A DNA stretch of 64,000 bases from Sycon ciliatum (lineage: Eukaryota > Porifera > Calcarea > Leucosolenida > Sycettidae), in contig NC_088654.1 in the NCBI RefSeq assembly GCF_964019385.1, forward strand, positions 13,101,700-13,165,699. The letters are read 5' to 3'. The position numbers and the translations under genes were made by a program. Shown in pieces: positions 51,136 through 62,017 of the stretch. The notes beneath the pieces are model-generated. The model worked only from the letters and a program-made list of their open reading frames with translations, searched no databases and was not told where the DNA came from. The number at the start of each line of letters is the position of its first letter. The stretch's first letter is position 1.

Positions 51136-51985
51136 ATGTCTAGAATCTGTTCCATTCAGCTGAATGAAGGATGGTGCTCGAAGGATCATGCCTTTTTCAT
51201 CAGACTTCTTCTGTCAGGTGGTGTAAGACCTGATGATATCAAGCAGGTGGATCTGAGTGGAAGGCGCGGATTCTGTAGATTTTGGTTTCCTGCACTGCTG
51301 TTAGGGACGAAGTGTTGTCCAGAGGGTTAGAATTTGAAGGAAAACAGTTAGTATTAGTAGTTGGTGATGGGGCAGTTGTGTCCGTGCATATATTTGGTGT
51401 GGCGGATGACACCCCACTGTCGACCATTACGTCCGCGATGGAGACATTTGCATCCGTCATTGCTGTTCCGAAGCGGGAAACAAAGGCTGTGGAAGGCTGC
51501 ACCTTCACAACTGGTACTATATTCATGAACTTAGTACCCACAGCTATCGTACCCTCCACCATCATGTTGCCTGCCGAGTCCCGTCAGAAACTGTGCATTT
51601 TTCACAGGGGTCAAGTTCCCAAGTGCTACAAGTGTGGCTCAAGTACTCATATCGCCAAACTCTGCACCCACAGCCAGGCCAGCAGGCTCAGTCCGTACGC
51701 TGATGCAGCAGCCAACGCGCTGAAGGGCACTCTGGGCCAGGCCCAGGGGGCACTAGATGACACAGTAAGTGCAAATTTACAACCAACAGTGAGTACAAGC
51801 CAGTAAGCAGGAAGTACAGCTTCAGCACCTGAAACTGGGACACCTCCAGTTTCTTCACCTAGTCAGGAATCAGCCAAACCAGACCAGCTCAACAAGGAGC
51901 TTGGAACTGCTCACTGCCCTCCAGATGACAATGGAGGCTTTATGGTGGCCAAGGGCGGAACACCTTCAGAGTGCCAAGAAAACTT
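51136..51985 (+). pseudogene. LINE ORF1-like / gag-like protein with zinc knuckle, frameshifted
   Basis: The first frame (51,136-51,300) reads CSIQLNEGWCSKDHAFFIRL. After a frameshift near 51,295 the frame at 51,300-51,806 continues VRDEVLSRGLEFEGKQLVLV, and contains a CCHC knuckle CYKCGSSTHIAKLC (about 51,626-51,667) and a Ser/Thr/Gln-rich tail ending at a stop. Such proteins bind retroelement RNA. The following RT was not found adjacent. Whether it belongs to a LINE or an LTR element is unclear. Confidence 0.55.
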
Positions 51986-51989
51986 GTTT

Positions 51990-52420
51990 TGGATTGGATT
52001 GGATTGGATTTTTATTTATAGTGGTGACTATAACAGACAATTACCTAATAACAATAGAACCACTCGAGGGAAAGATGCAAAAAGATATGAATAATTAATA
52101 TAATAGACTACCGTGTTGTTGACTTTTCAGGAAAGGAGCTACTGACTGACTACCAATGTTAGAGATCAACAGATCACACACGCGAACAGCCTCGGTCCCA
52201 AAAGTACGAGGATCAATAGTCAAAGTCTCAAGTCGACAACAGTTGGAAAGGGAGAGGGAAAATGTCCAAGCCAGAGATTATCCAGGGCCTGGATAGCTAT
52301 GGAAATGAATGTGCTAAAGCGCGAATCCAGCTACCCAGGCGAACGGAAGAAAAGGTAAGAAAAAGGAACAAGGGTGAGTACGAGTCTGTAGAGGTGAGTG
52401 CGAGCCTATAAAGGTGAATG
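51990..52420 (-). mobile_element. LINE 3' terminal fragment with (AATCC)n tail
   Basis: The minus strand has the C-terminal motif RTFGTEAVRVCDLL (about 52,195-52,155), a 3' UTR, AAATAAAAATCCAATCCAATCC, and nothing upstream. The tail appears as GGATTGGATTGG at 51,995-52,010. Confidence 0.6.
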
Positions 52421-52450
52421 CGAGCCTGTAAAGGTGAGTACGAGCAAGAG
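52374..52450 (+). repeat. ~20-bp tandem repeat
   Basis: Units resemble GTGAGTACGAGCCTGTAAAG. Isolated units also lie at 53,195-53,220 and 60,122-60,140. Confidence 0.6.
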
Positions 52451-52494
52451 TCCATAAACCTTTTGTTTATGCACTCTTGGTACGAGTCTGTAAG

Positions 52495-53205
52495 GGCCCG
52501 GTCACACATGCACTCGAAAGTAGCGTATACGCTGAAGCGAGGTCGCAGGAGCGAAAAATGGCATGGCAACGGCGAAAAGCGGAACTTCCGCTTCAGCGGA
52601 AACTCCAATCCGCTTCCTCCAAAATTTTCGAAGCGAGACTGTCGCTTCTGCGGATTCGCTTCAGCGGAAAACACCACGGTCTGCTGTATATGGACTTGCT
52701 ACGAGAAATTTGTATGCGTATGATGTCCATGCAACAAAAATGCGTGGATCACGCTCCGTTCGCCGCCGTCACATCAACCTTGTGCCTGTCGACCTCGTCC
52801 AGGCTGAGGCTCGCCTTGCTACGCATTAGACTGTCTTCACAGCCATTTTAGCTTCCTCCTTATTGGACTGTTTTCACAGCCATTGTAGCTTCCTCCGTAT
52901 AAGACTGTTTTCACAGCCATTTCAGCTCATTTTCTCTCGGTACTAAGCTGTTGATCTTGCACTTGTGTTTATTTTGCCCGTACAAGAGGCTTGGAAACTA
53001 AAAAAAAAAAAAAAATGCGTGCAAGATAGTCATTGACCTCGTCTATTCTCCGTACCGTATGCACCACAGTCTCATTTTCCGCCAAAGTAGGAGTTGTGCC
53101 CTGTTTGTATGTGTGACCACACACACGTGGTTTCGCTGGAGCGACACCAGGCTCGCTGCCGCCGAACCTCGTCGCCGAAGCGAATCCCAGTGCATGTGTG
53201 AGTGC
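52495..53205. mobile_element. DNA-transposon-like element with GGTCACACATGCACT end
   Basis: The left end GGCCCGGTCACACATGCACT is matched by the inverted TCACACATGCACT near 53,190-53,205. Interior CGCTTC/GAAGCG motifs recur in both orientations. A 38-39-bp tandem repeat (ACTGTTTTCACAGCCATT core, three units) lies at 52,826-52,930. No transposase is seen. Confidence 0.4.
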
Positions 53206-53339
53206 GAGCCTGTAAAGGTTTTTTTCGGGGGTAACGGCCTCTTTTACGGGCAATATAAAGTCATGTAGACGTGAAAAAATTGAGTTACCATGAAAGGTAA
53301 AATAGAATTTTATTCAAGTACAATACATTGGGAAACTCC

Positions 53340-55045
53340 AAGAAATTCCACATAAAACCAACGAAATTCAGTTTTCAATGGCCGATGCCTACCCCAGCAC
53401 CATCCTGCGTCGACAGGCCTGTCAGGCGCCTTCTAGACCCGCGGAGCCGGAGGTTGACCGCATGGATCACTGCAAATTGGCTGCGAACTCGCACCCAAGC
53501 CATGATGATTGAAAAATGGCTTGTCCCACTTGAGGGCGAGGCGACCAGCAAGTCGCTTCTGATAGCTGGCGTATTCGCGATGTAGCACCCCATCCGCGGA
53601 ACAAACCAGTGGTGTGAACGACCCACGGAGGTCCTCGGAGGCCTGACGGTACTTCTTTTTCTTCGCGTTAGCAGCGCGGTTGGAAGTAGCTTCCCAGGAT
53701 GAATGGGAGTAACTGGGTGCGTTGGCATCAATGATGCGATTATCAATCTGCCTGAAGAGCAAGCTTCCCCGTCTGATCTCCCTCCGGCACCATGATCGGC
53801 TCGACGACAACACCACCGAATGCCATATCAGCTAGATTTGCATCGCTATCACGCAGATCATTGTGGCCTCGCTTGATAAGTCCACCTTTCGGGCAGTCAA
53901 GGCCATGCTGAAGAGTGAATGGCTTGCCGCAACCATCACATTGCGCTGGCAGGGCAAGCGGCTGTCGACCATAGCGGATGGCAAGTTGATCGCGGAATTC
54001 TGTACTCGACAGATCATACCCCTCGCGCTTCAGGGGCAACACCGTTAGCCAACTGGAGGCATTTCCCCGTACGATGGGGGAGAGGGTGCGCTCCGCAAGC
54101 TGTGGCAGGTCACTGAGAATTGATTGGCTGATGTCAGCGGAAATCACATCTTGTTCCCTGCTGATTTGGCTTGTGATGCGGCGACAGTGAGCGCTGTGAT
54201 CATTTACGTTTACGGGGTTACCAGATTCAATGGAGTTGCGCAGGATGTCAGTTGCGTTTCTCGAATTCTGGTAAGCCTGGGGTGCTGTGTGGACAGGATT
54301 GTCCAAAGCAAAGCCACCATACTTGACTGGCAGGGTCAAGAGCTGATGTTCCCGAGGAAGAACCTCCAGCCCAAGGATGGCTGGGGCAAATTGCTCCAGG
54401 ATGATGTCTCGAAGCGGAGCAAACTCCTCTTCAATACCCTGGCCAACACGCTGCAGGTATGACCACTCACATGGGAGCGAGCGATTGAACGCACAATACG
54501 CCGACTGGAGGTATTTACTGGCAGCAGCGGCAAGGCAATTGACACTGCTCACCCACGTCTCCACTCTGTCCTTGACAAACGATTTCACTCCGTCAGGTTC
54601 ACCGATACAGCTTCCAAGGAACCGGGCGGATGTGGCTACTTGGATGTTCAGATCCCCAAAGATATCATTAGCTTTCTGAACGAGATGCGGTGAAACAAAA
54701 ATGATACTATTTTGTCGGCTCAGCTTGGTAGCCGAAAGCTTCACCCTTATCGATAAGGCGGTCGAGCCACTTCCTGATGTTGCGCAACCGTCCCGCACAA
54801 GAAGAATCATCAGCGCACCAGTTTTGGGTGTCCTGGTTGGGTTCCTTCAAACTCTCAATCAGAGGGTGCAGACAGATGGCATACATTAGCATAGCCAGGG
54901 GACATCCCTGAGTAGTACCTTCCCGGCTGAGAAGGGTATGGACCTCAGATATACAGGAACCTTTTTCAAGATGATCACAGCGTACCAACGGTAGGCGTTG
55001 AATAGAAACCTTTCGCACCTCGGCCAGAGCACCCGACAGTTCCAT
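53340..55045 (-). mobile_element. R2-like LINE, C-terminal half (RT motifs B/C to endonuclease)
   Basis: The minus strand continues the RT of 59,041-60,110: WNCRVLWPRCERFLFNAYR (about 55,040-54,985), then after a frameshift REGTTQGCPLAMLMYA (motif B, about 54,925), CADDSSCAG (motif C, about 54,815), a long thumb region, the CDGCGKPFTLQHGLDC finger (about 53,945), KRGHNDLRD, and after another frameshift RQIDNRIIDANAPSY and SFTPLVCSADGVLHREY (restriction-like endonuclease-type C-terminus, about 53,760-53,560). The family is widespread in aquatic invertebrate genomes as far as I recall. Frameshifts make it inactive. Confidence 0.7.
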
Positions 55046-55047
55046 TA

Positions 55048-55482
55048 TAGCAATAAAAACTGCTTTATGGCAGTTTTCTAAAAAACGTTATTGTGTTCTA
55101 GTCCATGGACCCCGTTTAAAAAGTAAGAAATTAACGAAATGTGATGGCTGAAAATTAAAATTTCACACAAAACCTCACAATAATCACAACACTTGAAATG
55201 CTGCTTTCAACCAGGGAGTAGTACAAAACTACTCCCTGCTTTCAACACTAAACTTGTACTGCACCAACAATTGGCAACATGCATGCATAGGAAAGAGGAT
55301 CGCGAGGGGAAAAGGTCTTCTGCACGTAGCTTTTCATTCTGTGTGTGATTATTGTGAGGTTTTGTGTGAAATTTTAATTTTCAGCTATCACATTTCGTTA
55401 ATGTCTTACTTTTTAGACGGGGTCCATGGACTAGAACACAATACCTTTTTTTAGAAAACTGCCATAAAGCAATTTATTGCTA
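55048..55482. repeat. MITE with ~145-bp inverted arms, TA flanks
   Basis: The left arm (55,048 to about 55,195) starts TAGCAATAAAAACTGC, and the right arm (about 55,338-55,482) is its reverse complement with few changes, including GGTCCATGGACTAGAACACA on the plus strand. TA lies outside both ends. It is non-coding. Confidence 0.8.
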
Positions 55483-55489
55483 TAATTTC

Positions 55490-56300
55490 TTTTGTTTTTT
55501 CTGACACCAATCAATGGAATGCCCTATATCAATATGTAAATGATGGCCTTCACATCATATCAATACCATATTATACGCATTGATGTGCAAGCCTTTTCTT
55601 GCAGAAAATGGCACTAGCATAATGCATGTTCTTCTGCGGGGAAACATGTGAGCAGTGGTGGTGATACTTTTTTATACGGAGGTCATTATGTGCATGTTGC
55701 TGTTGCAGAATTTCATGACTCTGTCATAAAATTGTCTTGCCTTTCAGATATTTCAGATTACTCCACCCTCAATCAGATTTATTTGAGAAATGTAGCCATG
55801 CGGCAGGCGCGTGTCGCAGATGTTTTTGTTGATTCTGTGTTTATAATGGTTTATAGTTATGGGTTATCGTGATAAGGTCATCCAGCATCATATTGAAACT
55901 GAAGCCGTAATCCTGTTGATGTCGATACAACTTTTGGAAGTAGTAGTTCAATGTCTTCAAACTATTAGTCCACGATTGTCTAAAACAACACAGCAAAGGA
56001 GGAACAATACACATGTATTAAAATGTAAACGAATACATTGCCGAGTCCAAAACCTCGTTCCAACAACTACACTGATCCTGAGGAGAAAAGGGGCAAGGCT
56101 ATGGTTGGAGGTACTGAGAGATAAACAAGGCACTCCACAATAATAAAATCTTACACATCTTTTGGTGAGTGAATGATATCCAGTCGAACCTCTTTAGGAC
56201 GAACACCAAGGGACCGATGGTATTTATTCTGTGAGCTTAACCTATTTTATAACCAGAGAATACAATTATATCTCCAATAGACATACGAATATACAATACT
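55490..56300. other. unassigned DNA
   Basis: No gene or repeat boundary is recognised; it forms part of the composite insertion. Confidence 0.35.
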
Positions 56301-56302
56301 AC

Positions 56303-57515
56303 TCCGACTATCAGCCTGATTTAGTGTGCTCTGTTCTCTCGAACGCTGTAACACGACTCGCTGAGTACTTGGACAACATTGGGCTGCTATTAAATGCCAG
56401 TAAAACCCAAGTTATGTTTGTGAGACCCCGTGGTTGTCTGGACGGACCATCTGAAGTGAAGTGTGGTACCACAGTGCTTGATGTTACTCCAGTCACGAAG
56501 TATCTCGGTGTCATGCTTGATGACCAACTATCCTGGAAGCCCCAAGTGGACTTTAATGCCAGCAAGACTGCTACTACAATCGGGCAGCTCTGGCGCCATG
56601 GACGGTGCCTTTCACTCAATGCCCGCCGGGCCTGGTACATGAGTATGATCCAGCCTGTGCTCTGCTATGCCTCAAACTGTTTCTTTCCCGCTCTATCCAA
56701 ACTGCTGCTGCATCGACTGCTACGCATTGCTAAGTCTGGCATACGAGCCATCTTCCAACTCCCCAGAAGGACCCCAAATGCTCCCCTATTTGCCAGACTA
56801 TCAATGACTCAGCTCCACCCGCTGTACGTGCAACGTCTGCTTCTCTTCGTCTTCGGCTGCCTTCATGGCAGAGCCAGCTCACTGTTCCAATCCTACTACT
56901 CCCTCATTGCCACGGATGTGGACAGAAGTTGTGTCACGCGAGGTCAGGTCAGCCAGCTGCTCAGAGTGCCGTTCCTACCTGGTCCCTCAGGCCGTAGCTC
57001 TATCGCCTTTGTTGGCAGTACCACATGGAACTCTCTCCCTGCTGATATTCGCGCTTGCGACGTACGCAACACGTTTCAAGCATTGCTGTCTGGCCATGAT
57101 CTTATCTCCCTCCTCAACTAGCTCTCCGATGTTGTGCCTACTATGTCTTCTTCATAGACTCTGCCTGAACAAATGCTCATCAATTATGTTCTTGTCCTCT
57201 ATCCTAGTCCAAATTCTGCCTTGCCCATGCGTGACTCTCATGAAATGCCCGTACTAAATAGTCTATAGAACAAGAATATTGGATATCATACTTCTCATCA
57301 ACTATGATAATACCCATTTCATACCCCCCCCCCTTCATACAATTAATACCTACTGTTTCCTTTCCTTTCATTTCATCTTCTTTTCCGTTCCTTTCTTCTT
57401 CATACAAATTTTAAACATTTTCATCATATTGTGAGAGCCGTGGGCCAATAGCCCCGGTGAGAAGGCAGTCTTGCCTGTTCATATGGTGAAGTAAAATAAA
57501 GAAACAACAACAACA
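56303..57515 (+). mobile_element. 5'-truncated LINE with intact C-terminus and 3' end
   Basis: An open frame at 56,303-57,121 begins after RT motif C with NAVTRLAEYLDNIGLLLNASK, then TKYLGVMLDDQLSWKP, thumb, and WNSLPADIR near the stop. The 3' UTR carries GGTGAGAAGGCAGTCTTGCC, AAGTAAAATAAAG and AACAACAACAACAAC. The sequence is close to the minus-strand LINE at 5,165-7,130. No catalytic RT residues remain. Confidence 0.82.
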
Positions 57516-57595
57516 ACAAATAGATTTCTTCTACAGCGAAAGATTCTAAGCCACACCGACTCATTGACTCGTCTCGTATTAAACAATTGAGTCAC

Positions 57596-57865
57596 TAGAG
57601 AGATTCTGCAAAACGAAAATGCGTACAAACTTTCGCTCTACATCATGAAGTGCGAAACTTCGCACCTTTGGACGCGAAACTTGCAGGGAACGCGAAATGA
57701 ACTGTCGTAGGAAATTTCGTGAGATCGGGTCATGGCGTAAGTGCACTTGGCCCGCGCAAACTAAGAAAATGTGCAGAACGCAAAGTTCGTGCAAAAATTC
57801 GCGCACACTTTCGCAAGGACTGTCGCGAAACTTCGTTCGAATTTTCGTTTTGCAGAACCTCTCTA
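57596..57865. repeat. 270-bp MITE, long inverted arms
   Basis: It starts TAGAGAGATTCTGCAAAACG and ends with the near reverse complement. The interior continues to fold back on itself (CTTTCGC/GCGAAAG motifs). The termini resemble those of the MITE at 41,884. Confidence 0.75.
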
Positions 57866-59040
57866 CTGTACCTTTCTTTTGCACCATGATGGCAACTGAA
57901 ACAGCAACAGAGAAAGTACGATACATGTACTCCACATTCTTACAGGTACTACACACAGATTGCAGATCGTAATTCTTGCTTTGGCGGCACGAAACTTTAT
58001 TTGAGGCTGTGCAATCTCGGCGGTACTCACAAAACAAACAGCCCAGACTTGAGTAAACAAATCCAATCATACATGTACGAGATTTTCACGAGACGAGACT
58101 GCACCCATTGACTTGTTTCGTATGAAACAAACAAGTTACTGAACCTCTCCACAATAGAGATTCCCCTGATATGCGAATTTATTTTGCAAACTCGGTCAAT
58201 TGGTACTTGAACCTTTCCCTCCAGATTGGGAACTGCCAACGATAGTATGCCACTGACCAGTGCCTTACTTGTAACGTACCAATGTACAATGAATATGAGT
58301 ATTTCGACAACACATCTAACATAAGCCTTACCGTCAAGAAGTTGAACTCGCGTTCTTCGTACACTGTAGACAAGGGCAAAGAGATAAATGGATCTAAATC
58401 CGAATAAAATCAGCAAACGTATCCGTAAATGAAAGGTGAACATAAGCAAATGAATCGAAGGAAACCGGTCAACTTAGAGATCACCTGTCATCGAGTATTC
58501 CGTAAAAGGAGGCCTCGCAGCTCGGCAGCAGAAAAGCAAAATTTAGAAAAGAGATCCTGTCAACTTTTCCATTATTAATTGCATTCCGCCCCAAAATCAG
58601 CATACTTTTCCTGAATGAAAGAGTCAACACAAGCAAATGAATCAAAGGCAACTGGTCAACTCACCTGTGGCTGTCATTGAGTAATATTTCGCAAAAGGAG
58701 GTCTCAGCAGCGCCGAAACGAAATAAGCCAGGCCATGAGACGAAATATCCGAAACAGCTCATGCAAGAAGCAGTTCCAAAGAAGGAAGTTCCTCGCGCAT
58801 GCACATCCGAACACGGATCCGCGGACTGCATGCACTGAACACAATAATGTCTGCCGTGCACGTGCACAGCACACGGCTATCACCCGCTGGTAGATCTAAC
58901 ACCGAGCACCTTACGTAGAGACTTACGTAGCCTAAGTGAAATACCGAACACCTTACGTAGAAACTTACGTAGCATAGCGATGTCGTTTTTTCTGCCATGT
59001 GAACACAATAATAGAAAAGCTGACAGGATCGCTTTTCTAA
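57866..59040. other. short duplications, no gene
   Basis: A ~95-bp block starting near 58,430 is repeated in diverged form near 58,617 (shared GTCAAC and GTAAAAGGAGG/GCAAAAGGAGG motifs). A ~38-bp unit with CACCTTACGTAGA occurs twice at 58,907-58,975. TAGAAAAG(A/C)GATCCTGTCA occurs at 58,546 (+) and inverted at 59,038. Confidence 0.5.
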
Positions 59041-60110
59041 ATAGGGCCGCGGGACGGCTTAGCGAGTTAAACGCATTAGCTGCATCGACAAGAAGGAGTC
59101 CTTCGGTGTCATCCTCGGTGAAAACGTCGCTCATAGCACGAACTGCTGCCTCAATCCCAGCTTTTGCACCCGAGCATAGCTGGTCAGCCCCACAGACCTC
59201 CTGGACATCAATTCCCGTAGCAAGGGCTATGGCCCTTGCCTCAATGCGCTGCCCCACTCCGATTGGCCTAATTCCTGGTAGCTTGTCCAGTGCAATGCCT
59301 CTCCGAGCAAGGAATGCTCGCATGTTGCACCAGGGCACGATTCCATTTGCATGTCGACGGGTTGAGGCGGCCACAGCTTCCCGCAGGCGATCGCTGGCGT
59401 TGCCATGGGATAACAAGAACGTTCTCCACTGCTCGGAGTTGGTCCCACTGGGACCGGCACTGTTGAAGAGTCATTCAATCATTGCACCAGTGATATGAAA
59501 ATCGTCCAGCAGGGGGAGATCCTCGCATCCAAGGAATGCTCTTGGATCGGCGGGTTGTTGCTCCGGGTGTTTCTCTTGCAGCACATCGTACACGGTCCTA
59601 CCAAGTGAGCCAGCCTTGCCATGAGCCTCACAACTGGGGTCCTGTACACCTCCACCACATCGATCTGTGATTAGACGCACCGCGGATCTGACCCTGCCTT
59701 CGAGCATAAGACAGTTGAAGATCCGCTCTATTGGCTCTGGCGACATAGGACACATGCTGGTCCGCAGCTGAGTATCACACCGTTGAGCCTCACAGTTGAG
59801 CAGTAGTTCAGAGAGGTGGCCATTCTCTCACATATCCATCCGTCTTGTGAGGAGTGGCCGGATGTCCGTTCCTTTGCGAATAGACTTGTTACGTTGCAGA
59901 ACGAGAGCAGTGAAAAGAAATTCACACTCTGAAGGTTGTTGGCTATTGCTCCATTTTCTATTTCTTCAGCTAAAATGTTGACGAAGCGTGTTCCGACCCC
60001 TCCGTCGGGCATGCCATATTGCTTCCCATGCAAAGCTACCGCTTTCCACCACATTTGCCTGATTTCAGAATCCGGACCACAGTCGGAGTTGACCAGTTCA
60101 GCACCAAACG
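59041..60110 (-). mobile_element. R2-like LINE, N-terminal half (RT fingers and motif A)
   Basis: Frames on the minus strand read EIRQMWWKAVALHGKQYGMP and GGVGTRFVNILAEEI (about 60,070-59,950). Then, after frameshifts, come [18 protein letters not shown] (about 59,275), [20 protein letters not shown] (about 59,190) and [19 protein letters not shown] (motif A, about 59,100-59,043). The frame stops cleanly at the 3,995-bp insertion and resumes at 55,045. A short GTGAGTACGAGCCTGTAA repeat lies just beyond its 5' side at 60,122. Confidence 0.7.
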
Positions 60111-60329
60111 CTCTCTGGAAAGGTGAGTACGAGCCTGTAATGGTGAATACGAGTGTGTGAGTGCGTACGAGTGAGTGCATATGTTATATCGTGAACCTAA
60201 CAGACCGCCCCTACTTGAAAAAGACTCCGCGTCCACGTGGAGAAAAGGAAGGAGAAAAATTGCAAAATAGATGAAACATAAAGACGTTAATGGGACAACA
60301 AAACGGAGAAAGGGTGGGAATAATTTGCC

Positions 60330-60650
60330 GCAATAAGAGCGAGGGAGAGAGAGAGAAAGAGGGAGAGAGAAATAGAGCGAAAAAGGTTTCTAAAAAATGT
60401 ACCTGGTTTGGTTTGGTTTTTTATTATTTCAGTTCGTTGCCTCAACAGTACAAAGTACAAGTATCAAGAGGGACGAACGAAAAGATAAAATTAAACAGAG
60501 CAGAGAGGAAGATGCAACTGAAAGCAAAGGAAAACTGAGAGAAACGGAGAAGGAATGTAGACTGGGCGGATTCATGAACCATTACTAGAGAGAAACGGAG
60601 AAGGAATGTGGACTGGGCGGATTCATGAACCATTACTAGAGCAGGGCAAT
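60330..60650 (-). repeat. LINE 3' end and a tandem 54-bp duplication
   Basis: The minus strand carries the TGAGGCAACGAACTGAAATAA end with an (AAACC)n tail (GGTTTGGTTTGG at 60,403). At about 60,538-60,645 a unit containing GAGAAGGAATGTGGACTGGG occurs twice. A GA-rich run lies at 60,338-60,372. Confidence 0.6.
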
Positions 60651-60689
60651 GCATGAACCGAAGGGGCAAGTCCGTCGATATTCATGTTA

Positions 60690-61010
60690 AAAAAAATTCC
60701 AAGCCGTATTTTATTGGTGAAATACATTTTCAAAAAGGAGGGGATATAGGGATATAGTCCATTTGTCGTCATTTAGTGCGTGCAAAAGTTCTGTAGAAAA
60801 TGATCTAATGTCCTCACTTCCTATCAAGTAAGCAGGGAGGGCATTCCACATAAGGGATGCTCTGGAGGAAAAGGAATTGTACCCGACCATGGATTTATAC
60901 AAGCAAATTGAAAAATTGTTTGTTTGTAGTTCTACGAGTTGACCGCTTAGAGGTGGGCAAAGGGAAATGAGTGTGTAAGCATGATGCAGGCTGAACAATA
61001 ATTATGACAA
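60690..61010 (-). mobile_element. LINE C-terminal fragment with AATAAA
   Basis: The minus-strand frame 60,998-60,711 reads YNSFSSRASLMWNALPAYLI and SFSTELLHALNDD, the end of an ORF2 protein, followed by an AATAAA within CACCAATAAAATACG. The RT core is absent. Confidence 0.65.
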
Positions 61011-61030
61011 ATAAACGTAAACGTACTTGA

Positions 61031-61225
61031 ACTTCCGAAGCGCCTGTCCGCAAACGCAATACCAAGGAAAAGCACAACGACAAAGAAACGACAGGCACCC
61101 CGGAAGACACCAACTTCCGAAGCGCCTGCCCGCACACGGAGCACCAACGAAAAGGACAACGACAAAGAAACGACAGGCACCCCGGAAGACAACAACTTCC
61201 GAAGTGCCTGCCCGCACACTCAACA
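61031..61225. repeat. 82-bp tandem repeat, about 2.4 units
   Basis: Units start CTTCCGAAGCGCCTG at about 61,032, 61,114 and 61,196, with ACGACAAAGAAACGACAGGC in between. Confidence 0.8.
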
Positions 61226-61614
61226 CGTTCACACATATACTCAAACAAAACACAGGCATAACTGTAGAGAACAAAGGTACAGGCGAGCGCATGGCGTGGC
61301 GAAATCCGTCAACTGCGGGCTGTATACTTGAAACAAAACAGGAATATCAGTAGGCATTAAACAGTAAAGGACCAGGCAAACGTATGGCGAGGCGAAATCC
61401 GTCGATCTGCGAGGAAGCGACAAAGAATTATTCGTTAATGAGACAATTCAAATTAAATTGAAGTGCGAGACCGGGTAATGTACGTGTGTGCAGGCGCAGC
61501 AAGAGGTGTTCGTGGAGGCGCAGCAAGTGGTGTGCGCTTAGTGTAGGTCCCATTTGCGTGAAACATTTCCGAAGGCGATTTCGATGGACCATGCAAAGTC
61601 GATGGCGGATAGGA
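61226..61614. other. short direct repeats, no gene
   Basis: ATGGCGTGGCGAAATCCGTC near 61,291 and ATGGCGAGGCGAAATCCGTC near 61,383 form a direct repeat. It may belong to the 3' side of the Ty3-like fragment; no LTR was identified. Confidence 0.4.
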
Positions 61615-61619
61615 CTCTC

Positions 61620-62003
61620 AAATCAAGGCTCAATCGCATACGTAACGTCTGTTGTTTTCTTTACAATTTCCCATGGTCCTGACCAATACTTGAAAAATTT
61701 AGGCGAAACTTGAGGCGTCGGGTGTCGATGTAGCCAAACCTGGTCACCTACATTTTCGATCGTGACGGACTTAAGAACAACGTTGACTAGAATCGAGAGG
61801 TTGTCGAACCAAATCGTAGGAAAACGCAACTTTGAAACATGTTCTTTCGCAAAAGATTCGTGCGTTTCAGGAAGTGAGTCGGCAGGCGGATGACACAAAA
61901 TATCGAGAGGCATGTGTGCCTCGCGACCAAACATTAAAGAACAGGAGGACATGGGTAACACCGAGAGCAACGACCGGCATATGACAGTTGGCGAACTCAC
62001 CAT
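61620..62003 (-). pseudogene. Ty3/gypsy integrase C-terminal fragment
   Basis: The minus-strand frame reads LMFGREAHMPLDILCHPP (about 61,945-61,890), then GDQVWLHRHPTPQVSPKFFKYWSGPWEIV (about 61,735-61,650) and TYAIEP. The F-GR-x-P segment and the hydrophobic-basic YW-GP-W region are the C-terminal end of Ty3-type integrases, which insert LTR element DNA. The catalytic core, RT and LTRs are not in view. The fragment ends at 62,003 next to the following LINE. Confidence 0.75.
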
Positions 62004-62017
62004 ATCGTATTAGATCA

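Larger units (their letters stand above)
55046..59040. other. 3,995-bp composite insertion splitting the R2-like LINE
   Basis: Joining the flanks gives GCCCTAT + GGAACTG, restoring Ala-Leu-Trp-Asn in frame. The insert contains a MITE at its left end, a LINE fragment, another MITE and several short tandem duplications, so it grew by successive insertions. Confidence 0.65.
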
